From NCBI GenBank assembly GCA_964476595.1, contig CAYZCL010000041.1, forward strand, positions 1 to 64,000: a stretch of 64,000 bases of DNA. Reading direction: 5' to 3'. How positions within the stretch are numbered: the stretch's first letter is position 1; the number at the start of each line of letters is the position of its first letter. This DNA is from JALSRD01 sp964476595. GTDB taxonomy: Bacteria; Desulfobacterota; Desulfobacteria; Desulfobacterales; JALSRD01. Positions 27,173-37,900 of the stretch are shown piece after piece. The translations under genes were made by a program, and so were the position numbers. The notes under the pieces are model-generated. The model searched no databases and had not been told where the DNA came from. It was given only the letters and a program-made list of their open reading frames with translations.

Positions 27173-28360
27173 TTAGGCAATGCCCGAAAAGCCGCTGAAC
27201 TGGTCGGCTTCATCTTTCATGGCAAGGCCGTAGACGTCCTTTCCCATGAACTGGAACTCGATATGGGCGGGATCGATGGTCCCATCGGCGTCGGCATTCT
27301 GCCGAATGGTGAAATAAACCGTGGCGGTCATCGTTTCTGCATCATAGATCACCTGATCGGGAAAAGGCGACAGGCGCACTTCGGTATCCGGAATGGAAAG
27401 CCCGTAATTATAAGCCTCTCCCGGCCCGCTTCCGGAGGATCGCCCGATGCGCCAGTTGAAGACGCTCTGCACGGAATCCCGGTCCATCTGCTTGTCGAAC
27501 TGAAACTTCATGGTGAAAGTTTTCTCGGCGTTGGCCGCGGACAAATAGGCGTCCAGCGCCGAAAGAGGCGTTCTCATGGGCATGCTCAGGTTGAAATCGG
27601 TGGAATAGGCAAAACTGAATTCGGGCGGATCGGCCTGGTACATATAACTGCTGAGACTGTCCGCCAGTTCCGGATCGACGAGCTTGAGAAAATCCACCTG
27701 CCGCTGGGCTTCATCCATCTGCCCCAGATCGGCATAGGCGTACCCCATTTCGGCGTAAGCATCGTAGAAATGGCTGTCCAGCTTGATGGCTTTATCAAAC
27801 GAGCGGATGGCGTCTTCGTAACGTCCCTGTTTGCTGTAACTGAGCCCGAGGCCGTAACTCCCGTTGGGTTTTTCGGGTTCGAGACGGGACACTTCGCTGA
27901 ATTGATACTCGGCATCGGCATAACGCCCGATCTGGAGGTAGGCCTGCCCGAGTGCAAAACGGTTGTCGGCTGAGGCATTTATCTTGACGGCTTTTTCATA
28001 GGTTTGGGCCGCTTCATCATAACGCGCTTCCGCAAAATAATAATTTCCCAAGTTGACATAGCCGTCGTCGCGCAACGGGGCCAACCGGATGGCCGTCTCG
28101 TAGGATTCGACGACGCCCTTGCTGTCATCCAGCGCCATATAGGCGCGGGCCATGTAATTGGCCGCATCCACGGCGTACTCGCTGCCTTGAGACAGCCCCA
28201 GGGAACGCTGAAATTCCGCAATTGCCCCCTTGTAGTCCTGGCGCATATAGCGGTCGATACCGCTTTTCAGAGCGTCATTGGCCATGGACTCGAGCTGCTG
28301 CGACTGAACGACCGTGGCGCTGAAAAGATTTTCCGGATTGCTGATGCCTGTAATATCCAT
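27173..28360 (-). CDS. TPR protein of unknown function, sigma-28 regulated
   Basis: 395 residues. Residues 35-240 hold about six tetratricopeptide repeats (for example DGYVNLGNYYFAEARYDEA, then DAYAEMGYAYADLGQMDEA). A beta-rich C-terminal domain of about 145 residues follows, containing TFTMKFQFDKQMDRDSV; it resembles an Ig-like or bacterial big domain but I cannot name it. No signal peptide. ATG 28360 is preferred over the TTG two codons earlier. Its promoter places it in the late flagellar class, so a role in filament biogenesis or chemotaxis is likely. Confidence 0.75.
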   Translation of the reverse strand: MDITGISNPENLFSATVVQSQQLESMANDALKSGIDRYMRQDYKGAIAEFQRSLGLSQGSEYAVDAANYMARAYMALDDSKGVVESYETAIRLAPLRDDGYVNLGNYYFAEARYDEAAQTYEKAVKINASADNRFALGQAYLQIGRYADAEYQFSEVSRLEPEKPNGSYGLGLSYSKQGRYEDAIRSFDKAIKLDSHFYDAYAEMGYAYADLGQMDEAQRQVDFLKLVDPELADSLSSYMYQADPPEFSFAYSTDFNLSMPMRTPLSALDAYLSAANAEKTFTMKFQFDKQMDRDSVQSVFNWRIGRSSGSGPGEAYNYGLSIPDTEVRLSPFPDQVIYDAETMTATVYFTIRQNADADGTIDPAHIEFQFMGKDVYGLAMKDEADQFSGFSGIA

Positions 28361-28387
28361 TTTCAATACCCCGTGCGACTGTCTCCA

Positions 28388-28414
28388 TTATCGACATCCT
28401 GAGAAAATTCTTTA
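28388..28414 (-). promoter_or_regulatory. Sigma-28 promoter of the TPR gene
   Basis: The minus strand reads TAAA-N15-GTCGATAA: exact spacing, perfect -35, one mismatch in the -10. The next base after TAAA is G in reverse context (TAAAG). A start near 28381 gives a leader of only about 20 bases. Confidence 0.65.
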
Positions 28415-28598
28415 GCCCTCACACCGTAGAAATCATTACAACAGCGGAAAACATTTCAGTCGTCCCAAGGTGGCATTTTCCTGTAAAAGCGTTCGTTTCC
28501 CGATTCTATTCGTCGTAAATTTGACGCTTTTGAAGTTCAATCTAGGCCTAACCCAAGCTATCTTACTGTTTATTCATAATAATTACACTTGCCATACA

Positions 28599-28613
28599 TG
28601 GCACGATTATTGC
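28599..28613 (+). promoter_or_regulatory. Sigma-54 promoter of the giant glycosyltransferase
   Basis: TGGCACGATTATTGCG matches the consensus TGGCACG-N4-TTGC without a mismatch in the core. It is the best sigma-54 site in the window. An overlapping inverted repeat TGCCAT-AC-ATGGCA (28590-28603) covers the -24 element and could be an operator. Transcription would start near 28625. Confidence 0.85.
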
Positions 28614-28625
28614 GTGAAACATTCT

Positions 28626-28958
28626 TCCCGAATAGTGTAAATCCAGAACTTTCAAAACCACGATTCGATAATCTGGACAACGGCCCTGAATGCGGCGATG
28701 CGGGATCGCGCCCTGTGCCTCCGGGTCTGCATGCGCTGCCATCCACCCGCCGATCGGGCGGGGTTGCCGGACGGCGCACGCAGCGCCTGTCAATGACAGA
28801 AATGAAGGAAAAGTTTTTTACAAGCAAACCAACCGCTGATCGTCGACGGGTCTTGAAGCCCCGGCAGAAGGATCCGTTTCCCTTTACCATGCAGGCATGC
28901 GTACACTCCCAGCTTTCCCATATGAATTGCTAAACCGGAAACAATCAAGGGTCTATAG
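28626..28958 (+). other. Long 5' leader of the giant gene
   Basis: About 330 bases between the predicted start and the ATG at 28959. It holds a stem CCCGCC-GATCG-GGCGGG (28747-28763) and a 46-codon open frame (28793-28933) with no ribosome site. Nothing else was recognised; such length allows post-transcriptional control. Confidence 0.45.
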
Positions 28959-31900
28959 ATGCAAAAGAAACCGCAGACAGAAGTCAACCAAAGGCCACAA
29001 AAACACACCATTGACAATGACGGCGGGGTACTGTCCACCAACAGCCGGGACAATTCCCATGGACGGAGTGATGGCCATCGATCCGGTTCGCCCCACACGA
29101 CGAATTCTATTCCGTCTTGTACCGGCCCCGAAATCAAAACCGGATATGGACGCCATCCGGTTTTACCGGTTTCGTCCGTGCAGGCGGCGCCTGTATTGGA
29201 TGCCTCGACACCGGAGCCGGGCCGGGTGAACATCGTCATTGCAGATCAGGGCTGGATTTTGGAACGTTGCGCCCGCGAGATCGAATCCCGGCTCTCTTAT
29301 GTCACCGTTCAGACACGACCCGACCCCCGGGCGGATCTCAACTATTACGTAAATTATTCCGCGTATCAGGAACCCCAACCAACCATTGAAATCGGGTTTT
29401 TTACCCATATCGAAGAAAGAGACAAACAGGCCGCCCGCCGGTTTTTCAGTGTCGCCCGTAAGATGAATGTATGTGTCTGCATGTCCCCCCTGTACGCCGA
29501 TCGCCTCAGGGAGGCGGGTGTAAAGGCGGTACGGGTGATCACACCCGGTGTCGATCTTGAGGCGTATCAACCCAAGGTCAGGATCGGAGTGGTGGGACGG
29601 ACCTATCCCACTGGCCGGAAGGGCGAAGACCTTATTGCCAAGCTGATCGATGAACCGGGAATTGAGTGGCATTTTACCGGAAGCGGGTGGCCCGGTCCGG
29701 CGACCAATTACGCACCGGAAGAAATGCCGTCATTCTACAATTCCGTCGACTACATCCTGGTTTCGTCCTACTACGAGGGAGGTCCGATGACCGTGCTGGA
29801 AGCGTTGGCCTGCGGCAAACCGGTCATCGCCCCCCCCATTGGATTCATTCCCAGCCATCCCCACCTCGAGTACCGCACCGGCGACGTAGAGGACTTGAGA
29901 CGTGTTTTACGCGAAATAGTGGTCCAGCGATGGCAACTGCGTCAATCCGTCGCGCATCTTAGCTGGGATGCCTGGGCTTGCGCACACGATGGTTTATTCC
30001 GATCTGTAATGACCCCGAGCCGACCAAGCCGGAAATCGGGAAAATCGTCTTCCCTGAAAGTCCTGATGGCGCTACACGCTCCCGAGAACCTGTCGAAAGG
30101 CGGCCCCTCAATCCGGATTCAAAAAACAGCCCTGCATTTGCGCAAACTAGGCATTCAGGCCGATATCACCACCGCCGATCGTCCTGACCCCACCGGCTAC
30201 GATCTTGTACATGTTTTCAATGTATGGGAACCCCGGGCCGCCCTCGATCAGCTTCAGCACTTAAAAAAGTTCCCAATTCCAATCGTTCTATCCCCCATTT
30301 ACCTAAACTTATCAGAAACAGCCTGGGCCTCACTGGCGATCCCTGCCATTTTTTCGCAAAGCGAATCGCCGGAGGCATTGGAGGCCCGCCTAGAACAAAT
30401 CGTATCGGGCGACTGGGCGACCGACAATATCACCCGCTACGGTGACAATGAAATCGTTCCGGGCTATCACGCCATGGTAAAACAGATCGTGGGCTTGTCC
30501 AACCACCTGATTGCGCTGAGCAACTACGAGATGGAACATCTGTGGAAGCTGGGAATTGCGCCTCGCGCTTTTACGTTGGTTCCCAACGGCGCAGACCCAC
30601 ATCAGTTCCAATCTGCAACCGGTGAATTGTTTGCCAATACGTATGGTATCAAGGACTATGTCTTGTGCATAGGGCGAATCGAGGTCCGAAAAAATCAGTT
30701 GATGCTGTCCCATGCACTGCGCGATTTGGATATCCCATTGGTCTTCATTGGCAATTGCTTCGAACCGCAATATCTAAAGTTGCTCCATCAATTCTCTGGA
30801 CCCAGAACAATTTTCGTTGAATATTTGCCGAATGACAGCGCCTTGCTTGCTTCCGCTTATGCAGGGGCGCGTGTTTTCGCACTTCCGAGTTGGAGTGAAG
30901 GGGCACCGTTAACGGCCCTTGAAGCGGCTGCAGCCGGTTGCCCCCTGGTCTTGGGTGACCGTTCAGGGATCAGGGAGTACTTTGGAGATTTGGCGACTTA
31001 CTGTGATCCCGGCAATGTCGCCGATATCCGTCGATCCGTTCGAAAAGCCTACTACGGTAAGCGGCAACAGTCGTCACGCCACGCACAGCGCCTGAAAGAC
31101 CTCATCAGAAAAAACTACAACTGGTCGTCAGCGGCAGAAGCAACCGCCCAGGCTTACCGCGAGGCCCTGGCTTCATTCAAAAAGCAGCGCGCACCTGAAA
31201 CGTCCGACTCCCCGCGCAAACTCGAAATTGGCAGCGGCATGAACCCCCAACCCGGTTACGAACATCTGGATGTCCGCTCAGACCTGCCCCACATCGACCA
31301 TGTTCATGACATTAACAGGCCATTGCCATTTCCTGAAGCGACCTTTGATGAAATCCTTTCCAGGAGCTGCTTGGAGCATATTTCCTGGCGACAAATAGCC
31401 AACCTCTTGCGGGATTGGCGACGCGTACTCAAACCAGGCGGGAAACTCGAAATATGGATGCCGGATTTTGAGTACTTATGCCGGATGTATCTTCAGGGAC
31501 AGACAGACCAGCACCTTGATCCTGAATATATAGCAATTGCCAGAGAGAAATTGGGGACTTATTCTCCCGCAACTTGGGCTATGATAAAGATGTTCGCAGG
31601 GCAGGATTACCCGGAAAACTTTCATACCGCCGTATATGACTTTGAAACGTTTGCCAGCATACTCCGGTTGGCGGGTTTTGAAGGTGTTGAACGGATCCCG
31701 CCTTACCACGGACTGCATGTTGTAGCGCACCGTCCTCTGGCCGACAGCCCCTCCCTGAACAAACCGGGTTTCGCAACGGAGACAGGGCTTGACCGGCATT
31801 ATCCAAGTGACGAGGATGGCGCGGTTCAAAAACCCATCTCTATCACCTGGGCGGAATCTATTTTTTCCTTCAGTGGGTATTCACGCCTCTCGCGCCAAAC

Positions 31901-34900
31901 CGTGCTGTCTCTTCATCATCTTCACATACCGATAGCTGTTCGAGCCTTTGCCCGGGAAAAAGCTTTTATCAATCAATTGGACGCGCACCAACTAGTCACC
32001 TGGAAGCGATTGTTGCAAAGGTCGGTGGAGAAAAACGTCTATGTTTGCTTTCATCCACCCACCCTGTGGGACGGCAGCGATGTGTTCGCATTCAATCGCC
32101 GCCAGAATCCCGGCTTTGAAGCCTACGTCGGCATTACCATGTTCGAGACGGACCGGTTGCCGGCCAAGTGGGCTGAATCGTGTAATATAATGGATGAAAT
32201 ATGGGTGCCCTCCACTTTCAATAAAAAGACATTCATTTTTTCCGGGGTGGATGAACGCAAATTGCATGTGATCCCCTTTGGGATCGATACAGAGGCCTAT
32301 GACCCCGGGAAAACCACCGCGATGGATATTGCCGGGAAACGCGGATTCACTTTTCTTTCCGTTTTTCAATGGACCGCCAGAAAAGGGTGGGACATTCTCT
32401 TAAAAGCCTACTTGTCAGCCTTTTCATCTTCGGATGATGTTTGTCTGGTCCTGCGCACCTATCCTTTTAGCCCGAAAGATGAGCCTATCCGGAAACAAAT
32501 CGATAATTTTGCCGCGTCCCTGGGACACGATCCGAATAACATCCCCCCCATCATCTTGATCGATGATTTTATCCCTGAAAAGGATTTACCGGCTCTTTAT
32601 GCGACCGCAGATGCTTTTGTACTGCCTACCCGGGGGGAGGGATGGGGAATTCCGTTCATGGAAGCCATGGCCATGGGGCTTCCGACAATAGCGACCCGCT
32701 GGAGCGCCCATCTCGATTATATGGATGACGCCAACAGTTACCTGATCAATGTCGAAAAGATGGTTCACATCCCCACCAATCAAACGAGGGTCAACCCGTT
32801 CTACACCAGTGACCAACAGTGGGCCGAACCATGTTGGAAACACACGGCTGAACTGATGCGCAAGGTTTATGACCACCGGCGCCAAGCCCGGGAAAAAGGC
32901 TTTTTGGCACGCCGCCACATTCAATCAGAATGGAGAATAGATCGCACTGCGCAATGGATTGCCTGCCGCACAGACAAGCTTATGCGAGCCAAAACCACCC
33001 GCGGTTCGGCTCCCTCGAAACGGATACCTGCACCTAAGGCGACATGCAAGCCGATCGATCTGAATCACGGCACCGGCTCGGCTTATCCCCACCTGTTATG
33101 GCATGCGCCGATTTACAACCATTCGGGCTATGCGGATGAAGCCCGTCACTTCCTGGAACAGCTGCATCGATTCGGATTCCCGATATCGGCCCATGAAATC
33201 GGAAAGGGATCATCGGGGTTTCGCAAGCGTCTGGGATGCGAACAACGAGAGATCCTCGATCGTCTGCTGTCGCAGAAAAGCAGGCCTCCTTTCATTAATG
33301 TAGTACATTTCCCGGCCTACGCATTCGAAAGGTTGGCCGATGCAACGTTCAACATCGGCCGAACCATGTTCGAAACGGACAGTTTACCCGCCGAGTGGGT
33401 CGAAAAATGCAACCGCATGGATGAAGTTTGGGTCCCCTCCGATTTTAACCTCGACACCTTTCGAAATGCCGGCGTCAAAACGCCGTTACGCAAGGTCCCC
33501 GGCGGGATTGATACCGAAAGATTTCAACCCGGCCTCAAACCGCTGGAGATCGTCCCGCATCGCAAAACCGTATTTCTGTCCATGTTTGAGTGGATATTTC
33601 GCAAGGGTTGGGACGTGCTGCTGGATGCCTGGGCAGAGGCCTTTCATCCGGACGACGACGTCTGTTTGGTCCTTCGAACCTACCCCCTCGATACGGCCAC
33701 CGGAACGGATCCCAAACAAGCAATTGAAAAGCGGATCGATTTCTATCTTAAAACAAGGCACAAAAAAACTAGGGCGCAAATCGCCCCCATTGTCATCCTT
33801 GGCGAGCACATCGGCGAATCAAAGCTGCCACACTTCTTCGCCGCCGGGGATGCTTATGTGTCCTGCTCCCGCGGCGAGGGATGGGGGCGGCCTCAAATGC
33901 AGGCCATGTCTTGCGGACTGCCGGTAATTGCGACCCATTGGGGAGGGAACCTCGAATTCATGAACGGAGAAAACAGTTTTCTCCTGGACACGGAGGGTCT
34001 CACCACCATCGACGATCGAATGGAAATTCCGTTTTACCGCGGTCAAAAATGGGCGGAACCGTCTCGCGAACATCTCGTCGAACTGTTACAGGGAATTTAT
34101 CGGAATCCGAAACATGCAGGGCAGATAGGCAAAAGAGCCCGGAAAGACATGGTGGCCAGATGGGGTTGGGAGGAGGTCGCACAAATTCCGGCTCAAAGGC
34201 TAAAAGAAATCCATGCCCGACCCCCAAGTGGTTCTCTGGTATCCATCTACCGGCAAAGGCCCATCGTCGTAAAATGGGAGGGTTCCCAACTGGCTAATCA
34301 CAGCTTGGCGTTGGTCAACAGAGCGCTCTGTTTCGAGCTCTCAAAAAGAACGGATGTCGAGCTGTCGATCATTTCCCGCGGTACCCAAGAGTTCAGCGCG
34401 GATCAAGATCCGGATCGGCTTGAACCCATCCAGCGTCGAATCAATAAGCCTATTGGACGCCCGGCGGATTTCCATGTCCGCCATCAGTGGCCGCCGGATT
34501 TCGCTCCGCCCGCCGAAGGACATTGGATCATGATTCAGCCGTGGGAATTCGGCCGCCTGCCCGCGGACTGGATCGAACCGCTGAACACGCTTGTGGATGA
34601 GATTTGGGTGCCCAGCAATTACGTCCGTCAAGTTTACATCCAGAGCGGTATACCCGGAGAAAGAGTGTTCGTCGTCCCCAATGGTGTCGACTTCGACCGG
34701 TTCAGCTCCCAAGCGCCAAAATTTTCCCTCAAATCTCAAAAAAAGTTCAAATTCCTTTTTGTTGGCGGCACCATCTGGCGCAAAGGTATTGATGTTTTAT
34801 TGGAGGCCTACACCGAAGCGTTTTCCGCGCGAGACGACGTCTGCCTGGTCATCAAGGATATCGGCACGCAGGGAATTTACAAGCGGCAGGCAGCCGTCTC

Positions 34901-37900
34901 CCGCATTGCCGAAATCCAGGAAACACCTGACGCTCCGCAGATCGAATACCTCGACGAAAACATGACGGATCGGGACATCGCCGGCCTGTATACGGCCTGC
35001 AATGCATTGGTGCACCCTTACCGGGGAGAGGGATTTGCGCTGCCGGTTGCCGAAGCCATGGCCTGTGGTCTCCCGGTGATCGTTACGGCGGGCGGTGCAT
35101 GCGACGATTTCTGTTGCGAAAAAACCGCCTACTTCATAACGGCTTCACGCCAGCCCGTTCAGATAGATCAATGCACGCTTGCCGGACAGGGGTGGATTTT
35201 GGAACCGGACAAGAGGCGCCTGGTCAATCTGCTCAGACATGTTTATCATCACCAGGACGAAGCCGACAAAATTGGATCCAGTGCGGCCACAGCCATCCGT
35301 CAGAGACTGGGTTGGGATAAGTCCGCACAAATCATCGTCGACAGGATGAGAGCCTTGCAGGACACGCCGATCCGGAGGCTGTCCAATGACCGGGGCCATG
35401 TCGTCCCAGAGCCCGCCAGGCGGTATCAAGAGGCAAGGAAACTGCTTGAAAAGGGAGATCATGCGGGCGCCAAACAAGCATTGTACAATTTGACCGTTGA
35501 CTTTCCAGAGTTTGCCTTGGCCCACAACGATCTGGGTATCCTGTACCACGGCAGCGGAGAGACCGAGAAGGCACTTTCATGTTATCGCAGGGCCGTTGAA
35601 ATCGACCCCCTGAACAGTGTTTTCCAGAAGAACCTGGCCGACTATTATTGCGTCGTGCTGGGAGAAGTCGAGCAAGCCATGGAGATCTACGTCAACATCC
35701 TGCGACATGATCCACAGGATGTGGAGGCACTGCTGGCCATGGGTCACATATGCCGAATGCTGGACCGCGAAGATGACGCCGTCGACTTCTATCGGCGCGT
35801 TCTGGAGGTAGACGGGGAAAACGAAACGGCTTTGGCAAGCCTGGTATCTCCGGATCAGAGAAACTCCGAAAACGAGCCCCCCCTGGACGCCGATTCGGCA
35901 TACCGGAAACTGCTTGAGGAAATGGAGACCGATACGCCCGAAACCGCCATTGCCAAGATCACGACATTTCTGTCGGCGTTTCCCGATCTCGCCCGCGCAC
36001 ACAGCGATCTGGCGACACTGTATCAGCGGACGGGAGATAGTGCCGCTGCCGAAAGGCATCTTCGCAGGGCCGTCGACCTCGAACCGGAGAATGGCGCCAT
36101 TCAGAAGAATCTTGCCGACTTCTACCTGGTGGAGCAAAACCGCAAACAGGAGGCCCTCGATATCTACGCAAGACTCGTGGAGAAGCACCCCTGCGATGAA
36201 GTTCTCCTGCTGATGGCCGGACACCTCAGTGTGGCCGTTGAGCGCCTGGACGACGCCCGATCTTATTACGAACGACTCCTGACCCTCAACCCCGACCATC
36301 AGGATGCGCGTGCAGGAATAGACGGGATCCAGCGGCGACAGGCATCGACTCCCGCTATCCGGGCATCCCAAGACGAGAACGCACGGACGTGTCACGCCGG
36401 AATCGGCGAAGCCGAGGATGAGGGAAACCGGCCCCAAATCTCCATCCTGCTTCCGGCCGCCGGCCCGCTGAAGCAGCTGCGGCGTTGCCTCGAAGCCATC
36501 GCACACCACACGCCGGAATGCCACGAAGTCATCCTTGTGGACACCGGGATCTCACAGGGATCGGTAAAATGGTTGAAGAATCATCTGGAGCAAAACCGTC
36601 ACTACCGGAAAGTTTCCTGTAAAAGGGGAACCAGCCGGGCGGCCGCTTTGAATCTCGGCATCGCCGCCAGCCGGGGGGAATTCATCCTGGCACTCACCAG
36701 TGACGTGGAAGTAACCGCAGGGTGGCTGACGGCGCTGCTGGCACATTTTCGACACGTTCCCGACATCGGCGTACTCGGCGCCATGTCCAACGTGGCGGCC
36801 GCCCGACAGACGACGCCTCTTGCATGGCATTCGGAATCAGGGAAATTGAATGCTTTCGCGGAGACCTACTTTCAGCGTCACCGATACCGCCGGATCCCCG
36901 TGGATACCGTGGACAGCTTCTGCATGCTCATGCGACGCAGCCTTCTCGATGCCATTGGGACCTTTGACGAGGGGGTCGGTGAAGGCGGATACGAGGCCGA
37001 AGACATTTGCCTTCGAGCTGCATTGCACGGTCGTCAGAACTACGTCGCCGGTGACGTCTATCTCCACCGGCGGGTTAATAAGCAAGCCCGGAGAAGTTCA
37101 AAGCAATTCGACTTGAAGTGGAGCGGCGCCGACGACAGACGCCCCGAAGGCAAACGCCACTTGGCGCTGCTGGCGAGGCATAAGGCTCTGCGCGCCTGGC
37201 AGGCCGAACACATCGACGAGGCCGGAGAGCTTTACCTGGAGGCCATCGGCCTGGTGCCCGATGATCCCCGCAGCTATCTTTCGCTGGCCGAAATGCTGAT
37301 CCAGACGCGCCAGTTCAGGGAAGCTCTCGAAGTAATTGAGGAGATGCCCGCAAAAGACAGCGACACTTCGGCGCTGGCCCTGGCGGCCAAATGCCATCAC
37401 GGCCTGGATAATTACAAAAAGGCCGATCGGCTGGCAGCCGCGGCATTGCGCATCGATCCGGGAAACGCGGCTGCCTGCGATCTGAGGGGCATCCTGTCCC
37501 ATGCGCGAAACGACGGGCAAGGCGCCAAGGGCTGGTTCGAGCGCGCCCGTGAAGCCGATCCGGGATACGCCGACGCATACACCCACCTCGCCGCCCTTCA
37601 ATGGGAGGCCGGTGATCAGGCGGCCGCCGTCACGCTGTTCGAGCGGGGGTTTGTCCTTTCCCCCGCCCGTTACGAAGTCGCAACCGCTTATCACCAAGCC
37701 CTCTCAGAACGACAGGACTGGCGGCGCGCCCGGGTCGTCATTCAGGAGGCCGCCGCCGCCTACCCTTACAGCAAAAAAATCCGCTATATGGAAATCGACG
37801 TACTGCTGCGGCTGCAGGAAGATTCCGAGGCCATGGGTGCCATCGAAAGCGCCATGGCCGATTTCGGAGTCGAGGACGGTATGCTCTCGGCCGCGCTCAA

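Noticed and set aside
28589..28933. 114-residue plus-strand open frame before the giant gene
   Set aside because: It spans the sigma-54 promoter; the inner 46-codon frame has no ribosome site.
31476..36830. Minus-strand open frames inside the giant gene (for example 35577-36524)
   Set aside because: They lie opposite well-defined glycosyltransferase and TPR domains and match no family.
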